From assembly GCF_002954385.1 (NCBI RefSeq), contig NZ_MQVY01000002.1:291690-355689 (forward strand): 64,000 bases of DNA, in the 5' to 3' direction. Of this stretch, positions 44,968 through 53,087 are shown one piece after another. Origin of the DNA: Tenacibaculum sp. SG-28 (lineage in GTDB: Bacteria > Bacteroidota > Bacteroidia > Flavobacteriales > Flavobacteriaceae). The notes below the pieces were generated by a model. The model saw nothing but the letters and a program-made list of their open reading frames with translations, did no database searches and was not told the DNA's origin. A program made the translations under genes and the position numbers. Position 1 is the first letter of the stretch. Each line of letters begins with the position of its first letter.

Positions 44968-46278
44968 ATGGCTCATAATTTAGTTGAAGAATTACGCTGG
45001 CGCGGAATGATTCATGATATAATGCCCGGAACAGAGGAGCAATTAGAAAAAGAAATGACAACTGCCTATATTGGCTTTGATCCAACCTCAGATTCCTTGC
45101 ACATAGGGAGTTTAGTTCCGATAATTTTATTAGTACATCTTCATAAAGCTGGGCATAGACCTATTGCTTTAGTTGGAGGAGCAACCGGTATGATTGGCGA
45201 CCCCTCTGGGAAATCAGATGAACGAAATCTTTTAAATGAAGAAATGCTTGCTAAAAATGTTGCTGGTATTAAAAAAACGCTAGCTAGATTTTTAAACTTT
45301 GAAGGTTCGGAGGCCAATACTCCTATTTTAGTTAATAATTTCGATTGGATGAAAAACTTTTCCTTCATTGAATTTGCGAGAGATGTAGGCAAAAGAATAA
45401 CAGTAAATTACATGATGGCTAAAGATTCTGTAAAAAAACGAATTTCTGGAGAGTCAGGAGGAGGTATGAGTTTTACAGAGTTTACATACCAACTAATTCA
45501 AGGATACGACTTTTACCATCTGCACAAAACATACGATTGTAAATTACAAATGGGAGGGTCAGATCAATGGGGTAATATCACTACAGGAACAGAGCTGGTT
45601 CGAAGAATGAATGTTGGAGAGGAAGCAAAAGCATTCGCAGCAACCTGTCCTTTAATCACCAAAGCAGATGGGTCTAAATTTGGAAAATCAGAGGGCGGAA
45701 ATGTTTGGCTAGATGCCGAAAAAACTTCCGTGTACAAGTTCTATCAATTTTGGCTTAATACCTCAGACGTAGATGCTGAAAAATACATCAAAATATTTAC
45801 ATTTTTATCTCGAAAAGAGATTAGTACTTTAATTGAAGAACACAAAAAAGCCCCTCATCTTAGAGTATTACAGAAAAGATTAGCAGAAGAAATTACGACT
45901 TTCGTACATTCTAGAGAGTTATTAGATAAAGCCATTACAGCATCAAATATTTTATTCGGAAAATCAACTGCTAGTGATTTAAAAAGCCTAGATGAGCAAA
46001 CGTTTTTGGATGTTTTTGCTGGAGTTCCGCAAGCGGTTTTATCTGTTGAGGAAATTGAAGAGGGTATCGATATGATTGGCGCACTATCGGCTAAAACTAG
46101 TTTTTTAAAATCAAATGGAGATGCACGAAGGGCGCTAAAGGAAAATTCTATCGCTGTAAATAAAGAGAAGGTTAAAGAAGACTTTGTTATAACAAAAGAA
46201 AACCTGATCGCTAACCAATACGTTCTGTTACAAAGAGGAAGAAAAAACTACTTTTTATTAAAAATAGAAAGCAACTAA
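44968..46278 (+). CDS. tyrS: Tyrosyl-tRNA synthetase
   Basis: TyrS attaches tyrosine to tRNA-Tyr. The 436-residue protein has the class I HIGH-like motif [12 protein letters not shown] near residue 39, the tyrosine-pocket segments [30 protein letters not shown] near 174-203, the KMSKS-like [15 protein letters not shown] near 235, and a C-terminal S4-type RNA-binding domain ([16 protein letters not shown]). It is monocistronic, with a strong terminator at 46307-46335. Confidence 0.97.
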   Translation: MAHNLVEELRWRGMIHDIMPGTEEQLEKEMTTAYIGFDPTSDSLHIGSLVPIILLVHLHKAGHRPIALVGGATGMIGDPSGKSDERNLLNEEMLAKNVAGIKKTLARFLNFEGSEANTPILVNNFDWMKNFSFIEFARDVGKRITVNYMMAKDSVKKRISGESGGGMSFTEFTYQLIQGYDFYHLHKTYDCKLQMGGSDQWGNITTGTELVRRMNVGEEAKAFAATCPLITKADGSKFGKSEGGNVWLDAEKTSVYKFYQFWLNTSDVDAEKYIKIFTFLSRKEISTLIEEHKKAPHLRVLQKRLAEEITTFVHSRELLDKAITASNILFGKSTASDLKSLDEQTFLDVFAGVPQAVLSVEEIEEGIDMIGALSAKTSFLKSNGDARRALKENSIAVNKEKVKEDFVITKENLIANQYVLLQRGRKNYFLLKIESN

Positions 46279-46300
46279 GAAACTGCTTTTAGTTTATAAA

Positions 46301-46471
46301 CTAAAGGGCATCGCTTGCAGTTGATGCCTTTTTTTGATATTTATTACAACACTTACTCTTAGGTTTAATACAGCTAGAGGAACACGTGGTGGTGCATATA
46401 CTTTCCTTTTTTTCAAGCTCTAAAGAGACCCCATTGGCAACATTATTTTTGTCTTGGTAAAAAACAATCAT
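46301..46471 (-). CDS. Small cysteine-rich hypothetical protein
   Basis: This 56-residue protein contains five cysteines in a row of short spacings (CTTTCSSSC, then KSKCC), flanked by lysine-rich sequence, which suggests metal binding. A longer reading from 46498 would start inside the -7 box at 46496-46503, so the ATG at 46471 (MIVFYQDKNN) is the better start. Small Cys/Lys-rich proteins of this kind occur in Flavobacteriia, but I cannot assign a function. Its 3' end overlaps the tyrS terminator on the opposite strand. Confidence 0.55.
   Translation of the reverse strand: MIVFYQDKNNVANGVSLELEKKESICTTTCSSSCIKPKSKCCNKYQKKASTASDAL
46307..46335 (+). terminator. Rho-independent terminator of tyrS
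   Basis: GGCATC and GATGCC form the stem and are followed by TTTTTTT, 28 bases past the tyrS stop. Confidence 0.88.
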
Positions 46472-46495
46472 TCTATCGTCTAAAAAAATTCTTTG

Positions 46496-46503
46496 CAAAT
46501 ATA
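46496..46503 (-). promoter_or_regulatory. -7 promoter box of the small cysteine-rich gene
   Basis: The minus strand reads TATATTTG, a perfect TAnnTTTG, 24 bases before the ATG at 46471. Confidence 0.5.
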
Positions 46504-46662
46504 GGTTTTTTATTTAGAACAAATTAAAATAATTCGTTATATTTCACATTAATAGGATTTTAATAGCAAATAAGGTTCTTATCTGATGTAATAATACTGA
46601 TTTAACCGTAAGGATTTATATTTTTATGGACTATTATTTTATTAAACTAAATTTTTAAATCA

Positions 46663-47199
46663 ATGAAAAAATTACTCCTAACATTCGTTATTGTATGTTT
46701 ATCGTTAACTTCTTCTTTATCTGCTCAAAATTTTGCAGGTTTAGACAAGAGTCCAATGGATGCGGCGGCATTTCCATCTAGCTATAGGGTATCCGATAAA
46801 ACAGTAAAAATAATATACAGCCGTCCGCAATTAAAGAACAGAAGTATTTCTAAACTTGCACCTTCTGGGAAAATATGGAGAACGGGAGCAAATGAAGCAC
46901 CTGAAATTACATTTTATACCGACGTTAATTTTGGAGGAAAAGCAGTAAAGGCCGGAACTTATACGCTATTTACGATTCCGGGAGATAAAGAATGGACTAT
47001 TATTTTGAGCACTGCTAAAAACGTTTGGGGGTCTTATTTCTACAAAGAAAGTGAAGATGTTGTTCGCGTACAGGGAACTGTTTCAAATCTTGCCAAAAAA
47101 GTAGAGGCATTTTCTATAAGTTTTGATGGAAAAAACGAAGATTTCAATATGTTTATGGGATGGGGTAATACTTTAATAACTGTACCCATTAAAGAGTAG
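46663..47199 (+). CDS. DUF2911 secreted protein
   Basis: This 178-residue protein has a signal peptide (about 1-21, ending in SLSAQ) and then the DUF2911 core: KIIYSRPQLKNRSISKLAPSGKIWRTGANEAPEITFYTDVNFGG, GTYTLFTIPGDKEWTIILS and WGSYFYKESEDVVRV. The family is beta-rich and common in Bacteroidota, with no known function. It is monocistronic, with a terminator at 47246-47288. Confidence 0.9.
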   Translation: MKKLLLTFVIVCLSLTSSLSAQNFAGLDKSPMDAAAFPSSYRVSDKTVKIIYSRPQLKNRSISKLAPSGKIWRTGANEAPEITFYTDVNFGGKAVKAGTYTLFTIPGDKEWTIILSTAKNVWGSYFYKESEDVVRVQGTVSNLAKKVEAFSISFDGKNEDFNMFMGWGNTLITVPIKE

Positions 47200-47245
47200 T
47201 GTATTTAGGGTTACTCCCATAAATCATAGTCAAAAATTAACAATA

Positions 47246-47288
47246 GCCAAAAGCATAGTTACAATATGTAATGCTTTTGGCTTTTTTT
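47246..47288 (+). terminator. Terminator of the DUF2911 gene
   Basis: GCCAAAAGCAT and ATGCTTTTGGC make a perfect 11-base stem with a 14-base loop, followed by TTTTTTT. Confidence 0.88.
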
Positions 47289-47491
47289 AAAGTGCAATTT
47301 TTAATCGACAAAACAATAGGAACCTAAAGAAAAAATACTATATTTAGTACCCTAAAAAGGGTATTCTCTACTACAAAACGCTTATACCCATAATACCAAC
47401 ACTTATACCTTAAAAAGGTACGCATAAGTAATTTATATCCATTAAAGGCTCTTTTGACAGTAGCTTAAGGTTTCAAAAAAAATTACTACTT

Positions 47492-48260
47492 ATGCTAAGC
47501 ACACCCCCCCACAAAAAGAAAAGTTAAGCACTTTACAAAAAGAATTTGAACTAAAAATTAGTCAATTTGAAAACCCAACCCAAAACAACGTTGACAATCT
47601 ACTACTAGAAACCCAGATTGATAAAATGCAACTTGTATATCTTTCCGGACACTACGTAATTAACAACCAAGAATCTAAAGGTTTTGTTCTATAAACACCA
47701 CCAATTACAAGTTTGAAGTACAGGTTAAAAACAAAGTTTTCATGGTTAAAATACCAGTAATAAACATTTCGGTCTCTATAGATGGCAAAAGTTCCAAAGA
47801 ATTTACTTTTGAGGAAGTAACTTTCTACAGAGACAACCTTGTTATAGATGGGTATTTGGATATAAATTTCTCTCGAAAATATAATATTGGTAAAATAGTC
47901 TCATTTTCTGGTACCATTCAAACACAAAATGAAAAGAAATTTATTACCGGGGCTACCTATTTTAACTCGGTTCCTCTGAAGGCATTTTCAGGTACTTACA
48001 GAGAACTTACTGGTTTTACGGTTGGTAACCACATCATGCGCATCACAGATTCCTCTTTGGTGTTTGATTTTGGTAATGGACCTGTTGAAATTACCGAATA
48101 CATCTACAAGCCGTCGGTATGTACACTAGAATTTTACAAACCAAGAAGTTTAGAAAAATTTGAAGTTATTTTAGGTTTGTCTGGAAACTCCGGTTTAGCT
48201 TGTAATATATTGAGTAAACACAGAACGCGATTTGCAGTTACTATTCCTATGAAAATTTAG
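47492..48260 (+). CDS. Unrecognised protein (interrupted by two frameshifts)
   Basis: Adding one C to the run of seven C at 47504-47510 and one T to the run of four T at 47682-47685 joins three open pieces. The result is one protein of about 256 residues with no other stop. It begins MLSTPPPQKEKLSTLQKEFE, a helical start. A beta-rich body follows (VKIPVINISVSIDGKSSKEF, IVSFSGTIQTQNEKKFITG, EITEYIYKPSVCTLEFYKPR). Without repair only the last 172 codons are open. I find no signal peptide, membrane segment or familiar motif. It is flanked by terminators on both sides, so it is a single-gene transcription unit, which suits an accessory gene. Confidence 0.55.
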
Positions 48261-48273
48261 ATTACTACATGTA

Positions 48274-48325
48274 AAAAATCTCCAATTATAAGCAGAAATG
48301 AAGCTGTATTTAATTGGAGATTTTT
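48274..48325 (+). terminator. Terminator of the unrecognised gene
   Basis: AAAAATCTCCAATTA and TAATTGGAGATTTTT form a perfect 15-base stem around a 22-base loop, ending in a T run. Confidence 0.85.
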
Positions 48326-48686
48326 CTTGCAATTTTATTGCCATAAACTTTACGAACGGTTGAGGTTAAAAAAAATACATCGACTAGTAAAATACTACAT
48401 ACTATCACTTTTAACGAAAAGAAATCGACCTCAAACACACGTTAGAGGTTGTTTTTCTATGCTTTAGCGATGCATTATTTTTCAAAGTATAACGAAAATT
48501 TATAAGCGGTATCAAAGCAATTACTACAATTTTTAGGTATGGGTAATAGATAATTTATTTAGTAGGACAAAATAAGCACCTAAAGAACATATTTTTATTA
48601 GAAAAACACAGGAGCAAGATTTAAATTATTGTACTGCTAAAAATTAAATAGCTTCCTTTAAAGTATCTAAAAACTGTACATATCCT
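48326..48686. other. Gene-free AT-rich stretch
   Basis: No coding frame is evident. A weak stem (ACCTC with GAGGT, then TTGTTTTTC, near 48428-48457) may be a degenerate terminator. Nothing else is recognised. Confidence 0.5.
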
Positions 48687-49952
48687 TTATTCTTTCGGAT
48701 ACCTATTTAAGTCTTTATGTTGCCAAAGTAGATTTACAATACTCCATTTTCCATCTAATTTTATCAAGTGTAAATATTCCACCCAGTTGTCGGAAATTAA
48801 TTTAACATTGGCTACTCTGTTGTAGATATCAAGAATCCGTACTTGGTCGTTAGGCTGCGGCGGGAACTTGGTATTTGCCTTGTTCCAAGAAGTTGCAAAT
48901 GCAAGCATTTGAGCTTTCGTCGTCGGTACAGCAACCTCCTTTTTAAGTGTTCTACTCCATCCTATGGTAACCTTTTTAAGACTATCATTCATCACCTCCT
49001 CCATGAGTTTTGGTTGGAGGTTCTGCAATGCTTTCAAATATCCTAAAGCTATTCTTTTAATTTCTAAAGAATCTTTTTTGGAGGCTTTAGTAGCTAGAGT
49101 AATATTAGTATTGGTAGCTATTTCTCTTACGCGAATTCTAGTTTTATGAATATCAAATTGTTCTAAACCAATGTAGTTCCCTATACTGTCGTACTTTTTT
49201 TTACCATAAGCAAATCCCCAAGGATTGGTAACTAGATTATCCTTTGCATCGTGATAACTGTATACAATATGATTTTGATTTTCATCGTAAGTATCTTTAT
49301 ATGCTGCAATCCCTTTCGCATTGGGAACAACATTTAAATTCTGGTCAAGATTATAATGTGCCATTGGAGCCCCATTTTTATCCAAAAGAATACCGGTGGT
49401 TTCAAATTGGAAATAAGGAGACAAGGAAACCGCAACTCCTTTGCGATTAAACCGTTTTTCGACGATCATTTTTTTATCCTTCGTCCAACGGTATTCTGAT
49501 ATGCCCCAATTAGACTCCATTGGTTTATTGGCCATATCGAAAAACGTAAGCCCCGTTTTAAAACCGTTTTTTTGAAAGGTGTATACTTCTTTAAAAACTT
49601 CTCTATCATTACTTATACGTTTTCCATTTTTATCGTAAAATACTCTAGTCTCTTTGGCATCAGTATAGGTTATCACAACTTTATATACACCTAAAGAGGC
49701 CAATGGATGTCTTCTCTCAGTATGGTAATGGTTATTTATAATCTCTACAATTCGATTGGCACTATCGTAGGTAAACCGATAATGCGAGGTATGTTTTGCT
49801 GTTTCTTTGTCTATAGGATAGATTCCTGCTAAATCGATATGTGGCGAAACGTGGTTAAATCGTAAATGTCGGTAGTACGAAATGGTATTTTTGTTAGCAA
49901 ATGAGGTTGTGTTACTTAAAAATAAACATAGTAGTAGTGTTACAATTTTCAT
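48687..49952 (-). CDS. Secreted protein with repeated YD/WG-like beta hairpins and a C-terminal lumazine-binding-like domain
   Basis: This 421-residue protein has a signal peptide (about 1-19). Residues about 25-285 contain repeated beta-hairpin units in which Tyr, Asp and Asn recur (YDSANRIVEIINN, YDKNGKRISND, LDKNGAPMAHYNLDQ, YDENQNHIVYSYHDAKDNL), reminiscent of YD/RHS-like or MORN-type repeats. The C-terminal 120 residues (IALGYLKALQNLQPKLMEEVMNDSL, VRILDIYNRVANVKLISDNWVEYLHLIKLDGKWSIVNLLWQ) match the putative lumazine-binding (NTF2-like) family. It is 19 bases after a LytTR regulator gene, so it may be the output of that system. Function unknown. Confidence 0.75.
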   Translation of the reverse strand: MKIVTLLLCLFLSNTTSFANKNTISYYRHLRFNHVSPHIDLAGIYPIDKETAKHTSHYRFTYDSANRIVEIINNHYHTERRHPLASLGVYKVVITYTDAKETRVFYDKNGKRISNDREVFKEVYTFQKNGFKTGLTFFDMANKPMESNWGISEYRWTKDKKMIVEKRFNRKGVAVSLSPYFQFETTGILLDKNGAPMAHYNLDQNLNVVPNAKGIAAYKDTYDENQNHIVYSYHDAKDNLVTNPWGFAYGKKKYDSIGNYIGLEQFDIHKTRIRVREIATNTNITLATKASKKDSLEIKRIALGYLKALQNLQPKLMEEVMNDSLKKVTIGWSRTLKKEVAVPTTKAQMLAFATSWNKANTKFPPQPNDQVRILDIYNRVANVKLISDNWVEYLHLIKLDGKWSIVNLLWQHKDLNRYPKE

Positions 49953-49971
49953 AGGTGTTTTATTTATATTT

Positions 49972-50673
49972 TTATAATTCTTTTAAAACCTTTAGAGCGT
50001 TTGCTTTGTAAAAATCGCCGAAAGGAATTTCAATAGATCCAATTTCAACATCTTGTCTTGTATAAGCAGAAACTTTGGTAGTATTTACAATATAGGATCG
50101 GTGCACTCTCAAAAAGCGCTCATCTAACTTTTCTTCAAAAGCAGTAATACCGTGTTTTACCATAATGGAAGAGCTCGGTAAGTGTATTCTAATGTAGTCT
50201 TTAATACTTTCGATGTAAGTGACATCGTCGAAGTTTATTTTAATATTCTTCTTGTTGCTTTGAACGAAGATATACGATTCTTGTGTCGGTATATTTTCAT
50301 TGAACTTAGGAGGCGATTTCTGAGAATCGACAAATTTTTCAATAGCCTGAAAAAAACGAACAAAAGTAATTGGTTTTAAAAGATAATCTACCGCATTTAA
50401 TTCAAAGCCTTCAATGGCATATTCTCGGTAGGCAGTTGTAAATATTACTCTCGGTTTTTGCTTCAATGTTTTGAAAAAGTCAGTTCCTTTTAAAACAGGC
50501 ATCTCAATATCTAAAAATAATAAATCTACGTTTTCTGTTTGTAATATTTTGTGGGCCTCTATAGCAGAGGAGCAAGAGGCTATTACCTTAAAATTTTCAA
50601 GTTGTGACAAATGTGTTTCTAGCAGCTCTCTTGCCAAACTTTCATCGTCAACGATTAGACATTTATACACCAT
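49972..50673 (-). CDS. LytTR-type response regulator
   Basis: This 233-residue DNA-binding regulator has a receiver domain (residues about 1-118; CLIVDDESLARELLETHLS, phosphoacceptor Asp in LLFLDIEMPVLKG, TTAYREYAIEGFELNAVDYLLKPI). A LytTR domain follows (about 132-233; SNKKNIKINFDDVTYIESIKDYIRI, LRVHRSYIVNT). Its start overlaps the end of the sensor kinase gene by 11 bases, so the pair is co-translated. LytTR regulators bind short direct or inverted repeats near promoters. Confidence 0.93.
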   Translation of the reverse strand: MVYKCLIVDDESLARELLETHLSQLENFKVIASCSSAIEAHKILQTENVDLLFLDIEMPVLKGTDFFKTLKQKPRVIFTTAYREYAIEGFELNAVDYLLKPITFVRFFQAIEKFVDSQKSPPKFNENIPTQESYIFVQSNKKNIKINFDDVTYIESIKDYIRIHLPSSSIMVKHGITAFEEKLDERFLRVHRSYIVNTTKVSAYTRQDVEIGSIEIPFGDFYKANALKVLKEL

Positions 50674-51710
50674 TTGTTTTAACTTTTAAGTGAACCCTAT
50701 ACAATTCTTTGGTATTCGTAACATCCAACTGATAAGCTCCAGGATATAACAAATTTAGTTGATTAATAGTATTATTGAGCCCTATGGGCTCTCGTTCGGT
50801 GCGGTTGTCATTTTTAGTAAAAGTGGGCTTTGAATTTTCTATTTTAAATTCGATTTCTTTCGAATTTCCTGTGACGAAAATATCTATTTTTGCGATATGT
50901 AATTCTTCTACAACACCGTGCTTGTAGGCATTTTCTAAAAAAGTAAGTAATAGTAACGGAGCTATTTTAGCGTCTTCCGAAATTTTTTTGGTAAATCTAA
51001 CTTTCACTCTATCTCCATAACGAACCTCCTCAAGATCTATGTAATTATGCAACAAAATTACTTCATTTTTGAGAGGCACAAAGGTATCTTTACACTGGTA
51101 TAAGATATAATCTAATATTTCGGAAAGCTTTGCTATTACCTCTGAAGTTTTATCGGATTTTTTTAGAGAAAGTGCGTAGAGGTTATTCAGTGTATTGAAT
51201 AGAAAATGCGGATTTAACTGGTTTTTCAAGGCGTTTAATTCTGTAGTCTTTTTTTGCTCTAGCAAAACAGCAGTTTCTTGCTGTTTTTTATAGTAGTCAA
51301 AAATCACTAAAATAACCGTTGGAAATAAGTAGCCTGGTATACTTCCGATATAAGCAGAAAAATTAGTAAACCTATCTCTTAAAATAAAAGGCGGCCTGTA
51401 GGAAAATTCTTCAGGATAAGAAGGAATCATCACGAAGTATTTATAGGTTGAATACACGATATATAAAACATAAATTAACCCCATAGAACTCGAGAAAAAA
51501 AGCCTCTCTTACCAGTATTAAGAAAACGTGGTATGAAAACTTTTAAAATGGTGTACGCCAAAATAATTTGCAAGACCAGCTTCAAAAAAACACTTTCAAA
51601 TAAAAGTATTTTATTTTTTCATAAGGCCACGGAACACTCATGAAATAAATAAGCATAATTATCCAAAATAAAACATGTCTTAGCTCTTTTGTGCGTAAAA
51701 ATGATGGCAT
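50663..51710 (-). CDS. LytS/YehU-type sensor histidine kinase (interrupted by two frameshifts)
   Basis: This membrane sensor phosphorylates the LytTR regulator encoded next to it. The repaired protein starts at the ATG at 51710. One T added on the coding strand at each of two 7-base runs (51584-51590 and 51495-51501) joins MPSFLRTKELRHVLFWIIML, FLKLVLQIILAYTILKVFIPR, and GFFFSSSMGLIYVLYIVYSTY with the rest. The result, about 349 residues, has several N-terminal membrane helices and a His_kinase domain with NPHFLFNTLNNLYAL (phosphoacceptor His) and an ATPase region (FLENAYKHG, IGLNNTINQLNLLYPG). Reading only the last open piece would cut the membrane sensor part. Confidence 0.88.
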
Positions 51711-51943
51711 AGGATAACTTGCAATTAAATATATTTTGGTTAAAACTACATAATTACTACTAAAATTAGTTTTAAAATAGATAGAAACTGTTTAAAAGCC
51801 ATCAAAAAGACGGTATCTACAAACAAAACGGTTTTTCAATGTTGTATTTCTCTCTGTTTGCTTTTGCCGCGATTTTGTCTCTTGTAAAATTTTGTGGGTA
51901 GAATCTTTATATTTTTCCCCCTACAAAAACAAATGTATTCGCA

Positions 51944-52936
51944 ATGAAGATTATCGTATTTCTTTTAACAATTAAACTTTTACTCATAACAGATGCTAAT
52001 TATGCACAACAACAAAACTATACCGATTTAATAAGAAATGGATGGGGATTTTGTTTGAAAAAAGAATATACCAAGGCAATAAAGTTGTATGAGGCGGCAT
52101 TTAAACTAGAAAAACCTATCCCGATAGCAGACCGTTATAACCTATCTTGTATCTATGCCTTATCGGGAAATTCAGACAAAGCCTTTTACCAATTATTCAA
52201 TATCTCTTCCGACTCGCATTGGGATGACTATACCCATCTCATTAACGATACAGACTTGCATAGTTTGCACGGAGATTCACGCTGGGAAGACTTAAAGTTA
52301 TTAGTTTTAGAAAATAAAAAAAATACAGAAAAACATTTTGACAAAGCGCTGGTAAGCATTTTAGATACCATTTATTACGATGATCAAAGTACGAGAAGTA
52401 AAATTCGGTCTATGGAAAAAAAATTCGGAAGAAATTCTAAAGAAATGGACCAGTTTTGGCAAACGATCCTTCAAAAAGACTCTATAAATCTTACAAAGGT
52501 GCGTGCTATTTTAGAGGAAAGAGGGTGGCCAAGTAAAAAAACAATAGGAAAAAGAGGAACTTCTGCCATATTTCTAGTTTTACAGCATGCCAATCTTGAA
52601 GTACAAGAAAAATATTTAGTTTTTATAAAAGAGGCTGTAGCGAATAATGATCTCCCTAAAAGACAATATGCCATGTTTTATGATAGGCTTCTTTTGAGAA
52701 GAGGGCAACGACAAATTTACGGCACGCAATTAGCAAGGAGTAGTAAAAGTAACAAACCATATGTTTTACCTTTAGAAGACCCACTAAATGTCGACAAACG
52801 AAGACTCGAAATGGGGCTTAATTCCATGCAGGAAAACCTGAACAGATGGAATCTGATATGGGAGGCAAAAACCTACCTAAAAGAGCTACCACAAATAGAG
52901 GCCAGAGAGAGAGAATTACGGAGGCAAAAATCATAA
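51944..52936 (+). CDS. Secreted DUF6624-type protein with a TPR-like N-terminal region
   Basis: This 330-residue protein has a signal peptide (about 1-21). Residues about 30-105 form TPR-like helices (GWGFCLKKEYTKAIKLYEAAFKLEK, RYNLSCIYALSGNSDKAFYQLF) with a TPR end-of-group-type motif (HLINDTDLHSLHGDSRWEDL). Residues about 130-320 match the DUF6624 pattern: RGWPSKKTIGKRGTSAIFLVLQHANLEVQEKYL, YAMFYDRLLLRRGQRQIYGTQ. Its function is unknown. It is divergent from the sensor kinase gene. Confidence 0.8.
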   Translation: MKIIVFLLTIKLLLITDANYAQQQNYTDLIRNGWGFCLKKEYTKAIKLYEAAFKLEKPIPIADRYNLSCIYALSGNSDKAFYQLFNISSDSHWDDYTHLINDTDLHSLHGDSRWEDLKLLVLENKKNTEKHFDKALVSILDTIYYDDQSTRSKIRSMEKKFGRNSKEMDQFWQTILQKDSINLTKVRAILEERGWPSKKTIGKRGTSAIFLVLQHANLEVQEKYLVFIKEAVANNDLPKRQYAMFYDRLLLRRGQRQIYGTQLARSSKSNKPYVLPLEDPLNVDKRRLEMGLNSMQENLNRWNLIWEAKTYLKELPQIEARERELRRQKS

Positions 52937-53056
52937 AGAAATTTTAATCAAACACCTAAAAGTTAAGATTTCAACAAAAAAGGTTCCTTTAAAAAGAAGG
53001 TTTTCAAAAGAGACGTAATTGCTTGGGTTAAAACTTTTATAATCCTGAAATAACCG

Positions 53057-53064
53057 TAAATTTG
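53057..53064 (+). promoter_or_regulatory. -7 promoter box of leuS
   Basis: TAAATTTG is a perfect TAnnTTTG, ending 23 bases before the leuS ATG. Confidence 0.58.
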
Positions 53065-53087
53065 CATCCGTAAACAAGATAGTAAAG

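Noticed and set aside
44906-45085. 60-residue N-terminal extension of the epimerase
   Set aside because: It overlaps tyrS and its promoter and precedes the Rossmann start. The ATG at 44905 is the natural start.
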